The notes under the pieces are model-generated. The model was not told the origin of the DNA. It made no database searches and saw only the letters and a program-made list of their open reading frames with translations. Both the position numbers and the translations under genes were made by a program. Below, in pieces: positions 1-6,198 of a stretch of 6,198 nucleotides of DNA. Source of the stretch: an uncultured Clostridia bacterium (lineage in GTDB: Bacteria; Bacillota; Clostridia; Christensenellales; UBA3700); contig CAMOQV010000073.1 of assembly GCA_946623205.1 (NCBI GenBank), positions 1 through 6,198 on the forward strand, written 5' to 3'. Numbering within the stretch: the stretch's first letter is position 1; each line of letters opens with the position of its first letter.

Positions 1-959
1 ACGCAAAGACTGTATATACAATTCATAACATCGAATTCCAAGGACAATATGGAGATGGCTTAATTGAAGATATTTTAGGATTCAATTATGATCAATCTCA
101 ATTAGTTCGTTATGCAGGATGTGTAAACTACATGAAGGGCGGTATTGAAAGCGCTTCTAGAGTTACAACAGTATCTCCATCATACGCAAATGAAATTCTT
201 GATCCATATTATGGATATGGAATGCAAGATATCTTAAATGCTAGAAAGTTTAAACTATCTGGTATTATTAATGGTATTGATGAAGAAAAGAATAATCCAG
301 CAACAGATAAATCATTATTTAAGAATTATGATATCAATTCAATTGAAAACAAGAAATTCAATAAGATTGGATTACAACAATTACTTGGATTGCCAGTAAA
401 TGAATCAGTTCCAATGATTGGTATGGTTGGTAGATTAACACACCAAAAGGGTATCGATCTAGTAACAGCTGTTATGGATAGAATACTTGATTTAGATGTT
501 CAAGTTGTAATTTTAGGAACAGGTGATTGGAAGTATGAAAATATCTTAAAGGATATGCAAAATAGATATCCAGGCAAGTTAAGAGCAATCATTAACTTCT
601 CTTCAGATATGGCAAGTAAGATTTATGCAGCATCAGATATGTTCTTGATGCCATCAAAGTTTGAACCATGTGGATTATCTCAAATGATAGCTATGCGTTA
701 TGCATCTGTACCTATCGTAAGATTAACAGGTGGATTAAAAGATACAGTTATTGCTTATAACCACGAAACTGGCGAAGGTGAAGGTTTTACTTTCCTAACA
801 TACAACGCAAGTGATATGCTATATGCAATAGAAAGAGCAGTTGGACTTTATAGAGACTATAAAGAAGACTGGAACAAAGTAGTCTTAAATGGCATGAAGA
901 AAGACTTCAGCTGGAAGACAATCGCAAATCAATACATTGACTTATACAAGAGTATTTAA
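1..959 (+). CDS. glgA: Glycogen synthase (ADP-glucose type, GT5), 3' part only
   Basis: Transfers glucose from ADP-glucose to the non-reducing end of alpha-1,4-glucan in the cytoplasm. The reading frame is open from the left edge (first whole codon at base 3), and the internal ATG at 132 is not the start: the codons before it read TVYTIHNIEFQGQYG and NYMKGG, both typical of GlgA. About 318 residues are visible; bacterial GlgA is usually near 480, so roughly 160 N-terminal residues, including the KxGGL ADP-glucose motif, lie outside. The second Rossmann domain is intact: GMVGRLTHQKGIDL carries the Arg (432-434) and Lys (447-449) expected to bind the ADP-glucose phosphates, and KFEPCGLSQ carries the conserved catalytic-site Glu (663-665), followed by RLTGGLKDTV. 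The C-terminus (FSWKTIANQYIDLY) is normal and ends in TAA. It sits 53 bases before glgP, consistent with one operon. Family assignment is very secure. Confidence 0.97.
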   Translation, partial: AKTVYTIHNIEFQGQYGDGLIEDILGFNYDQSQLVRYAGCVNYMKGGIESASRVTTVSPSYANEILDPYYGYGMQDILNARKFKLSGIINGIDEEKNNPATDKSLFKNYDINSIENKKFNKIGLQQLLGLPVNESVPMIGMVGRLTHQKGIDLVTAVMDRILDLDVQVVILGTGDWKYENILKDMQNRYPGKLRAIINFSSDMASKIYAASDMFLMPSKFEPCGLSQMIAMRYASVPIVRLTGGLKDTVIAYNHETGEGEGFTFLTYNASDMLYAIERAVGLYRDYKEDWNKVVLNGMKKDFSWKTIANQYIDLYKSI

Positions 960-1012
960 TTACTTCGTGATAACGGGGAATGCGAAATAATTAAAAGGAA
1001 GGCATTTATAAT
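960..1012 (+). other. glgA-glgP intergenic gap
   Basis: This 53-base gap holds the glgP ribosome binding site and little else. A weak 5-pair inverted repeat (TTCGT at 964-968 with GCGAA at 982-986, one G-T wobble) has no T-run after it, so it does not look like a terminator. No convincing promoter was found. The simplest reading is that glgP is transcribed together with glgA. Confidence 0.6.
995..1002 (+). promoter_or_regulatory. Ribosome binding site of glgP
   Basis: AAGGAAGG lies 10 bases before the ATG at 1013. It is the strongest Shine-Dalgarno sequence within the glg block and supports that start codon. The downstream GH13 and GNAT genes have only weak sites, so glgP looks like the main independent translation entry point of the visible operon. 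Confidence 0.85.
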
Positions 1013-3445
1013 ATGGAAAAAATTACCGCAAAGGAAGTTAGAGAGATCGTTGACAACAAGTGCCAAAGATATTTTGGAAAAACTGTTGAAAACGCTAGCA
1101 AGCATCAAATTTATAGAGCAATTTGTTACTTAGTTAGAGATCTTCTAACTGAAGAAAGACTAGATTTTAAGAGAAAAAGAGTTCAACAAGAAACAAAGCA
1201 AGTATATTACATGTCAATGGAATTCCTACTAGGAAGATCATTAAAGAACCACTTGTTCAATATGGGGTTGACAGATGTATTTGCAGAAGCTTGTAAATCT
1301 CTTGGAGTAACACTAGAAGAAATAGAAGAGTTAGAACCAGATGCAGGTTTAGGAAATGGTGGTCTAGGAAGACTTGCTGCTGCATATATGGAATCATTAA
1401 CAAATCTAAATTATGTAGCTTCTGGGTTCTCAATCAAATATGACTACGGCATATTTAAACAAAAGATCAACGATGGTTGGCAATTAGAGTTAGCTGACGA
1501 TTGGCTACAAAACGGTGACGTTTGGTTAGCGCCACGTGAAGAAGATACTTTCAGAATCAAATTTGGTGGAACAATCAACCAAAGATGGGAAAATGGAAGA
1601 TTATATGTTGATCAAGTTAATTGCTACGAAGTAGACGCTATTCCATACGACATGAACGTATCTGGATATCACGTACCTGCAGTTAATAAATTAAGATTAT
1701 GGACAGCTAAGGCTCCTAACGATTTCGATATGCAATTGTTCTCTCAAGGTGAATATGTAAAATCTCTTGAGCAAAAGGCACTTGCAGAATCTATTTGTAA
1801 GGTTCTTTACCCAGCTGACCACCACGTAGAAGGCAAGATGCTAAGATTGAAGCAACAATACTTCTTCGTATCAGCATCTATGCAATCTATTTTCAAAAAG
1901 CACATTAGAGACTATGGCTCTTTAGATACTTTACCAGATAAGATTGCTATTCATATTAACGATACTCACCCAACATTATGTATTCCAGAAATGATGAGAT
2001 TACTTTTGGATGAGCATGGTTATTCATGGGATAAGGCTTGGGATATTGTTACAAAGACTATTTCTTATACAAACCATACAGTTATGGCAGAAGCTCTTGA
2101 AAAATGGCCAGAAGATATCTTTAAGCAATTATTACCAAGAATTTATCAAATCGTTGTAGAAATTAACCAAAGATTCTGTAATGATTTATGGTCATTCTAT
2201 CCAAACGATTGGAATAAGGTTGCATATAATGCAATTTTATCTCATAACCAAATTAAAATGGCTAATTTGTGTCTTGCTGCATCTCATACAATCAATGGTG
2301 TATCAGCACTTCACTCACAAATTCTAAAGGATGATATCTTCCACGATTATTATGTAATGCACCCAATGAAGTTCACAAACGTAACAAATGGTATTACATA
2401 CAGAAGATGGTTGTCTCAAGCAAATCCAGAATTGAGCGATTATATTAAGACATTAATTGGCGATGGATTCTTGAAAGATGCTAACGAATTAAAGAAGTTG
2501 GAGAAGTTCCAAGGAAACAAAGAAGTTCTTCAAAATATTATGAAGATTAAAAAGCACAACAAAGAGAAGCTTGCTAAATATATCCTAGATAATAACGGAA
2601 TTGAAGTAGATCCAAACTCAATCTTCGACGTTCAAGTTAAGAGATTACACGAGTATAAGAGACAACTTCTAAACGCACTTCATATCTTAGATTTATATTA
2701 TCAATTGAAGGCAAATCCAAATTTGGATATCAACCCAAGAACATTTATCTTTGGTGCTAAGGCTGCTCCAAGTTACTATATGGCAAAACAAATTATTAAA
2801 TTAATTTGTTGCTTAGGAGATCAAATTAATAACGATCCAGATATCAAAGGAAAGATTAAAGTCGTATTCCTAGAAAACTATAGAGTAACTCTAGCTGAAT
2901 TAGTAATGCCAGCTTCAGATGTTTCAGAACAAATTTCAATTGCAGGTAAAGAAGCATCTGGTACAGGTAACATGAAGTTCATGATTAATGGTGCTGTTAC
3001 AATGGGAACAATGGACGGCGCAAATATCGAAATTCATGAAAGAGTTGGAGATGAAAATATCTTTATCTTTGGTATGAGAGCAAACGAAGTAGAAGAATTA
3101 AATAAGCGTGGTTATGAACCAGCTAGCTTCTATAATTCAAATCCAAGAATCAAGGCTGTTATTGATGGATTACGTTCTGGTATTGCAGGCGTTCAATTCA
3201 ATGAAATTGCAGATTCACTTGTAATGGGTTCAGATCATTATAAAGTTCTTGCAGACTTTGCATCATATTGTGATGCACAAGATAATCTTGATAGAGCATA
3301 TTCAGATACAATGCGTTGGGCTAGAATGTCATTAATGAATACAGCTAATGCAGGATTCTTCTCTTCAGATAGAGCTGTTCAAGAATATGTAGATAGAATT
3401 TGGCACTTAAAACCAGTTAAGTTTACTACTACAAAGAAGAAATAA
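1013..3445 (+). CDS. glgP: Glycogen/maltodextrin phosphorylase (GT35)
   Basis: Catalyses phosphorolysis of terminal alpha-1,4-glucosyl units of glycogen or maltodextrin to glucose-1-phosphate, using pyridoxal phosphate, in the cytoplasm. At 810 residues it has the usual bacterial length. Family motifs run in order: YMSMEFLLGRSL (66-77), EPDAGLGNGGLGRLAAAYME (108-127), KLRLWTA (226-232), HINDTHPTL (314-322), YTNHTVMAEALE (352-363), VTNGITYRRWL (457-467), VQVKRLHEYKRQLLN (540-554), and the PLP site EASGTGNMK (647-655), where Lys655 should form the Schiff base. The short N-terminus lacks the serine-phosphorylation extension of animal phosphorylases, so control is probably by expression or metabolites. 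The start is supported by a good ribosome binding site, and the frame has no interruption. It follows glgA by 53 bases and its stop overlaps the next start by one base. Preference for glycogen versus maltodextrin cannot be decided from sequence; the glgA neighbour favours glycogen. Confidence 0.98.
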   Translation: MEKITAKEVREIVDNKCQRYFGKTVENASKHQIYRAICYLVRDLLTEERLDFKRKRVQQETKQVYYMSMEFLLGRSLKNHLFNMGLTDVFAEACKSLGVTLEEIEELEPDAGLGNGGLGRLAAAYMESLTNLNYVASGFSIKYDYGIFKQKINDGWQLELADDWLQNGDVWLAPREEDTFRIKFGGTINQRWENGRLYVDQVNCYEVDAIPYDMNVSGYHVPAVNKLRLWTAKAPNDFDMQLFSQGEYVKSLEQKALAESICKVLYPADHHVEGKMLRLKQQYFFVSASMQSIFKKHIRDYGSLDTLPDKIAIHINDTHPTLCIPEMMRLLLDEHGYSWDKAWDIVTKTISYTNHTVMAEALEKWPEDIFKQLLPRIYQIVVEINQRFCNDLWSFYPNDWNKVAYNAILSHNQIKMANLCLAASHTINGVSALHSQILKDDIFHDYYVMHPMKFTNVTNGITYRRWLSQANPELSDYIKTLIGDGFLKDANELKKLEKFQGNKEVLQNIMKIKKHNKEKLAKYILDNNGIEVDPNSIFDVQVKRLHEYKRQLLNALHILDLYYQLKANPNLDINPRTFIFGAKAAPSYYMAKQIIKLICCLGDQINNDPDIKGKIKVVFLENYRVTLAELVMPASDVSEQISIAGKEASGTGNMKFMINGAVTMGTMDGANIEIHERVGDENIFIFGMRANEVEELNKRGYEPASFYNSNPRIKAVIDGLRSGIAGVQFNEIADSLVMGSDHYKVLADFASYCDAQDNLDRAYSDTMRWARMSLMNTANAGFFSSDRAVQEYVDRIWHLKPVKFTTTKKK

Positions 3446-3447
3446 TG
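3435..3447 (+). other. TAATG stop-start junction of glgP and the GH13 gene
   Basis: The TAA stop of glgP (3443-3445) shares its last A with the ATG of the GH13 gene (3445-3447). Only a weak AGAAG (3435-3439) precedes it. This arrangement is typical of translational coupling, in which ribosomes finishing glgP reinitiate on the next gene. Confidence 0.75.
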
Positions 3448-5247
3448 GAAATTTATTTCGACTCAAAAGACTTAAAGTGTAAGACACCTTTTGGCGCAGT
3501 AGGCACGGATGAGACAATAACTTTCACGGCCTATTGCAAGGATGGTGTTTTCGTTAAAAAGGCATACCTAGTTGTTTACCAAGATGGTAATGAGGATCCA
3601 GTTGAATATCCGCTATCTTATGTAGACACTGTTGATGGTATGTCTTCTTTTTCTGTCGAAGTAGACAATTTAGAAGTAGGTCTTTATTGGTATCACTTTG
3701 TTTTCGATACAGAAGAGGGCGAAGTTAGAAAAGATAAAGATGGTTATGGTTTCCAATTAACAATTTACGACGAGGATTATAAAACTCCTGAAGATGTAAA
3801 AGGCGGCGTTATTTATCATATCTTTGTAGATAGATTCAATCGCGGCAAAGACAAAGGCGCGGTCTTTACAAAAAAAGGCGTTTTGAAAAATTGGGATGAG
3901 CCTCTAACTTTATGTGATCCAGATGGTGTATATAGAGCGAATGATTTTTATGGAGGAAATTTCCAAGGTATCATAGATAAACTAGATTATCTTCAAGAAC
4001 TTGGAGTTACAATTCTATATTTATCTCCAATTTTTAAATCTTCATCAACACATAGATATGACACAGGAAACTACTTAGAGGTAGATGAACTTTTAGGAAC
4101 AGAAGCAAAGTTCAAAGAACTAATTCAAAAAGCAAAAGCTAAAGGTATGGATATAATGCTTGATGGCGTATTTAACCATACTGGTGCAGATAGTATTTAT
4201 TTTAATAAATTTGGAAACTATGATTCGATTGGCGCATATCAATCAATGCAAAGCCCATATTTCAATTGGTACACATTCTACGATTTCCCAGATAATTATC
4301 ATTGTTGGTGGGGTGTTACTGTTTGTCCAACAATTAAACCAACCCCAAATGGTTTTAGAGATTTAATAACAAACCCAATTAATGGTGTTATTAATAAATG
4401 GACTTCTTTAGGCGTTAAAGGGTGGAGATTGGATGTAGTTGATGAATTAGCCGAAGAGTTCGTTAAAGATATCCGTACGGCCGTAAAACGAGGCGGAAAA
4501 GACAAGCTATTAATAGGAGAAGTATGGGAAGATGCTTCAAATAAGATAGCATATGATACAAGAAGACATTATTTCCAAGGTGAAGAGTTGGATGGCGTTA
4601 TGAATTATGTTTATAAAAATGCCATTTTAGCATATACATTGGGCGGTTCAACAAAGGGATTGAGAAACGCAGTATATGAACTATTAGAGAATTATCCAAA
4701 ACAATCTTTAGATTGTTCTATGAACCTTATTGGCACACACGATACAGTTCGTGCGTTGACAATTTTAGGTGGGGCTACAGAAGAGAATTATACAAAAACA
4801 GAAAAGAATGCATATAGATTAACGCAAGAGAATTATAATCTTGCAGTTAAGAGATTGAAGATTGCTTCAGCTCTAGAATTTATGCTACCAGGAATTCCAT
4901 CTATATATTATGGCGATGAAATTGGTATGCAAGGGTTTGAAGATCCTATGAATAGAGAACCTATGAAGTGGGATGATATAAATGAAGAAGTGCATTCTCA
5001 TTATGTAGCTTTGGGTAAGATTAGAAAAGATTATAAAGAAGAAATGAAAGGATCTGTTGAGATAGCGGACGATGACATTTTGGTATTAAGAAGAAAAGCA
5101 GAAAAGACAGTAACATTAATTGCAAATACTTGCGATTATAGACGTACATACCCACTAGAAGAAACAAAGATTGATTTATTAACAGGTAAACGTTTAAAGG
5201 GTAGACTAATTGTTGAGCCAAACGAAGTTTATATTATAGAAGAATGA
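3445..5247 (+). CDS. GH13 alpha-glucan hydrolase (neopullulanase/cyclomaltodextrinase-like)
   Basis: A retaining alpha-amylase-superfamily enzyme, expected to cleave alpha-glucosidic bonds in maltodextrins or glycogen fragments. It has no signal peptide, so it should be cytoplasmic. Of 600 residues, about 1-112 form a beta-rich N-terminal domain, about 119-535 the (beta/alpha)8 barrel (opening VIYHIFVDRFNRG), and the rest a small beta C-terminal domain. All GH13 catalytic motifs are present: DGVFNH (240-245), GWRLDVVDE with nucleophile Asp330, GEVWED with acid/base Glu359, and NLIGTHDT with stabilising Asp433. The MN-LIG-THDT and CWWG signatures resemble the neopullulanase/cyclomaltodextrinase group, but conserved region V reads VCPTIKP (292-298) where that group usually has LPKLN, so subfamily and specificity stay open. 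Coupling to glgP suggests it processes glucans that phosphorylase cannot finish. It uses rarer codons (CGC, CGA, GCG) somewhat more than glgP, as expected for lower expression. Confidence 0.93.
   Translation: MEIYFDSKDLKCKTPFGAVGTDETITFTAYCKDGVFVKKAYLVVYQDGNEDPVEYPLSYVDTVDGMSSFSVEVDNLEVGLYWYHFVFDTEEGEVRKDKDGYGFQLTIYDEDYKTPEDVKGGVIYHIFVDRFNRGKDKGAVFTKKGVLKNWDEPLTLCDPDGVYRANDFYGGNFQGIIDKLDYLQELGVTILYLSPIFKSSSTHRYDTGNYLEVDELLGTEAKFKELIQKAKAKGMDIMLDGVFNHTGADSIYFNKFGNYDSIGAYQSMQSPYFNWYTFYDFPDNYHCWWGVTVCPTIKPTPNGFRDLITNPINGVINKWTSLGVKGWRLDVVDELAEEFVKDIRTAVKRGGKDKLLIGEVWEDASNKIAYDTRRHYFQGEELDGVMNYVYKNAILAYTLGGSTKGLRNAVYELLENYPKQSLDCSMNLIGTHDTVRALTILGGATEENYTKTEKNAYRLTQENYNLAVKRLKIASALEFMLPGIPSIYYGDEIGMQGFEDPMNREPMKWDDINEEVHSHYVALGKIRKDYKEEMKGSVEIADDDILVLRRKAEKTVTLIANTCDYRRTYPLEETKIDLLTGKRLKGRLIVEPNEVYIIEE
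5237..5247 (+). other. ATGA start-stop overlap of the GH13 and GNAT genes
   Basis: The GNAT start ATG (5244-5246) overlaps the GH13 TGA stop (5245-5247) in a 4-base ATGA. The only purine-rich stretch, AGAAG at 5238-5242, is too close to the start for a good Shine-Dalgarno site. Translation of the GNAT gene therefore probably depends on coupling to the GH13 gene. Confidence 0.75.
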
Positions 5248-5645
5248 TAGAATACAAAGAAACTAAACTATTTTCAAAGGATGATGTGGTAGAACTATTT
5301 AAATCTGTTAATTGGCCAGAAGCTAATTTTCCAGATAGATTGTTTTTAGCGCTTCAAAATTCCCAAACTGTTATTTGTGCATTTGATGGTGAAAAATTAG
5401 TTGGATTGATTAGACTTTTGTCTGATGAATCAATATTTGCAATAATTCATTTCTTACTTGTTAATCCTAATTATCAAGGGATGCATATCGCATCAACTTT
5501 AGTTCAAAAGGCGAAAGAAAGATATAAAGATATTATGTATTTAAAGGTTGTTCCAATTGATGAAAACGCAAAGCGTTTTTATTTAAAACAAGGATTTGAG
5601 GTAGCTCCTACTTCAGATTGTTTGATTATTGAAAACAAGATTTGA
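5244..5645 (+). CDS. GNAT family N-acetyltransferase
   Basis: Predicted acetyl-CoA-dependent acetyltransferase, cytoplasmic, substrate unknown. At 133 residues it is a normal single-domain GNAT. The N-terminal helix region ends in a SVNWPEA segment (21-27), as in a common Firmicute GNAT group that has SVGW there. This is followed by CAFDGEKLVGLIRLLSD (45-61), the motif A strand and pyrophosphate loop LLVNPNYQGMHIAS (71-84), and motif B ENAKRFYLKQGFE (107-119), where Tyr113 is the likely general acid. In the Q-x-x-G-x-G/A acetyl-CoA signature (78-83) the central Gly is His81; this substitution is tolerated in some family members, so the protein need not be inactive. The start is fixed by the 4-base overlap with the GH13 gene and by full-length domain coverage. 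A link to glucan metabolism is inferred from position only. Confidence 0.88.
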   Translation: MIEYKETKLFSKDDVVELFKSVNWPEANFPDRLFLALQNSQTVICAFDGEKLVGLIRLLSDESIFAIIHFLLVNPNYQGMHIASTLVQKAKERYKDIMYLKVVPIDENAKRFYLKQGFEVAPTSDCLIIENKI

Positions 5646-5657
5646 ATTTAGTATAAT
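5629..5657 (+). promoter_or_regulatory. Sigma-A-type promoter for the lipoprotein gene
   Basis: A TTGAAA -35 element (5629-5634) is separated by exactly 17 bases from a perfect TATAAT -10 element (5652-5657). The -35 box lies inside the last codons of the GNAT gene and the -10 box lies just after its stop. Transcription should begin near 5664-5666, giving a leader of about 25 bases before the ATG at 5690. With 11 of 12 consensus bases this predicts strong, housekeeping-type expression. No operator-like inverted repeat is visible beside it. Confidence 0.8.
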
Positions 5658-5677
5658 ATTCATAGAGTATAAAACTT

Positions 5678-5684
5678 GAGGGGG
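5678..5684 (+). promoter_or_regulatory. Ribosome binding site of the lipoprotein gene
   Basis: GAGGGGG lies 5 bases before the ATG at 5690. It is a G-rich, strong Shine-Dalgarno variant and decides the start codon of the lipoprotein gene. Confidence 0.75.
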
Positions 5685-5689
5685 TTTCT

Positions 5690-6085
5690 ATGAATAAAAA
5701 AATTTTGGCAATTAGCGTTGCCGTTCTATTGCTTATTACAAGCGTTTTATTAATTGCATGCGCAAAGATCGACAATGATCCAAAAGAACAAGCAAAGGCG
5801 TTGGAAGAAAAAGGCTGCACAGTAAATCTAATCGATTCTGCAGCTGCATTAAAAGAACAAACAGAATACGTTGAAAGCAAGGGCATTATCCTTTTTGATG
5901 ATATCCAAGCAATTATAATTATAAAAAAAGATGATGAAACGGGCTATATTTATTATATGGGAAGTAATGAAGATGCCGAAAGAATGATTGATGGGCTTGC
6001 ATTTTTAGGCGACTATCAAACAAATATGCAATCAAATAATATTGTATATTTTGGGTCAAAAGCTATTTATGATTTGATGAAATAG
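5690..6085 (+). CDS. Small predicted lipoprotein of unknown function
   Basis: I do not recognise the family. The 131-residue product begins MNKK, followed by a hydrophobic stretch (5-22) and a lipobox LIAC (21-24). Processing by signal peptidase II should leave Cys24 lipidated and the protein anchored on the outer face of the cytoplasmic membrane. The mature part of about 108 residues is soluble and charged: a helix-like segment (31-42), a short strand around CTVNLID (43-49), a helix (50-62), a likely beta-hairpin (IQAIIIIKK, turn DDETG, YIYYM; 72-90), a helix starting SNEDAERMIDGL (92-103), and a C-terminal strand and helix (NNIVYFGSKAIYDLM, 116-130). This alternating alpha/beta pattern suggests one compact domain. 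A second cysteine (Cys43) is present. The gene has its own promoter, ribosome binding site and terminator, so it is probably a separate unit from the glg operon. That it is a real gene is well supported; its function is unknown. Confidence 0.85.
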   Translation: MNKKILAISVAVLLLITSVLLIACAKIDNDPKEQAKALEEKGCTVNLIDSAAALKEQTEYVESKGIILFDDIQAIIIIKKDDETGYIYYMGSNEDAERMIDGLAFLGDYQTNMQSNNIVYFGSKAIYDLMK

Positions 6086-6104
6086 TTCTTTTAATTAAGA
6101 TGCT

Positions 6105-6142
6105 AAAGTGGAGCGCAATTATATGTGGGCTCCACTTTTTTT
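6105..6142 (+). terminator. Intrinsic terminator after the lipoprotein gene
   Basis: AAAGTGGAGC (6105-6114) pairs perfectly with GCTCCACTTT (6129-6138) across a 14-base loop, and the T-run spans 6136-6142. The G/C-rich upper stem followed by T residues is a classic Rho-independent terminator, 20 bases after the lipoprotein stop codon. With no terminator seen between the upstream genes, it may also end any transcript reading through from the glg block. Confidence 0.9.
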
Positions 6143-6171
6143 ATGGCTTTCAAAATTTTACACAAAAGGCG

Positions 6172-6198
6172 TTGAGCGCGCGAGTTGTTTATTCTATA
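6172..6198 (+). promoter_or_regulatory. Possible promoter of the next gene, cut by the window edge
   Basis: TTGAGC (6172-6177) resembles a -35 element, and 17 bases later the window ends in TATA (6195-6198), which could be the first four bases of a -10 element. The location just after a terminator fits a new transcription unit. The spacer contains an unusual GCGCGC run (6176-6181). Only part of the -10 is visible, so this is tentative. Confidence 0.35.

Noticed and set aside
132..959. glgA starting at the ATG at 132
   Set aside because: The upstream codons from base 3 are open and encode conserved GlgA sequence (TIHNIEFQG), so the gene extends past the left edge.
937..965. Possible glgP promoter with TTGACT as -35 element
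   Set aside because: At 16-18 bases downstream there is no acceptable -10 element (TTACTT at the 17-base spacing matches only two of six positions).
964..986. Inverted repeat between glgA and glgP as a terminator or riboswitch
   Set aside because: The stem is only five pairs, one of them a wobble, with a 13-base loop and no T-run.
4160..4505. Two 68-residue reading frames, one per strand, inside the GH13 gene
   Set aside because: They lie within conserved GH13 coding sequence, have no ribosome binding sites and show no recognisable protein features.
5021..5221. 66-residue reading frame on the - strand
   Set aside because: It is antisense to the GH13 C-terminal domain, with composition explained by the complementary coding strand.
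5626..5886. 86-residue reading frame on the - strand
   Set aside because: It is antisense to the end of the GNAT gene, the promoter and the lipoprotein signal peptide; the + strand genes are far better supported.
6103..6198. Open - strand frame of 31 codons ending in TAG, as the tail of a convergent gene
   Set aside because: It would run through the terminator stem, shows no recognisable protein sequence, and is short enough to be open by chance.

Overview
The window comes from a low-GC bacterium, most likely a Firmicute (Clostridia or Bacilli-like, possibly gut-associated). This rests on the AT-rich coding sequence with mostly AGA arginine codons, strong purine-rich Shine-Dalgarno sites, a near-consensus sigma-A promoter, a U-tract terminator and a prokaryotic lipobox. 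TGA is used as a stop at two genes and never appears in frame, so the code is the standard bacterial one and not the mycoplasma code. The exact lineage cannot be fixed from this sequence alone.

Layout: all genes are on the + strand. Positions 1-959 hold the C-terminal two thirds of glycogen synthase (glgA), cut by the window edge. After 53 bases comes a complete glycogen/maltodextrin phosphorylase (glgP, 1013-3445). It is fused by a TAATG overlap to a cytoplasmic GH13 alpha-glucan hydrolase (3445-5247). An ATGA overlap then leads to a GNAT acetyltransferase (5244-5645). A TTGAAA-17-TATAAT promoter straddling the GNAT stop codon starts a separate unit: a small predicted lipoprotein of unknown function (5690-6085), closed by an intrinsic terminator (6105-6142). 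The last 56 bases hold no gene but may contain the start of the next promoter.

Function: GlgA extends alpha-1,4-glucan from ADP-glucose. GlgP removes glucose-1-phosphate from the chain ends. The GH13 enzyme probably trims maltodextrins or branched/limit dextrins that GlgP cannot finish. The block is therefore a storage-glucan synthesis and mobilisation operon, probably continuing upstream into glgC/glgD. The acetyltransferase is coupled to it by position but has no obvious metabolic role. The lipoprotein appears to be an unrelated, independently promoted gene that could also be reached by read-through. No mobile element, CRISPR array, RNA gene or clearly new system was seen; the main unknowns are the lipoprotein, the coupled GNAT and the divergent GH13 substrate loop.
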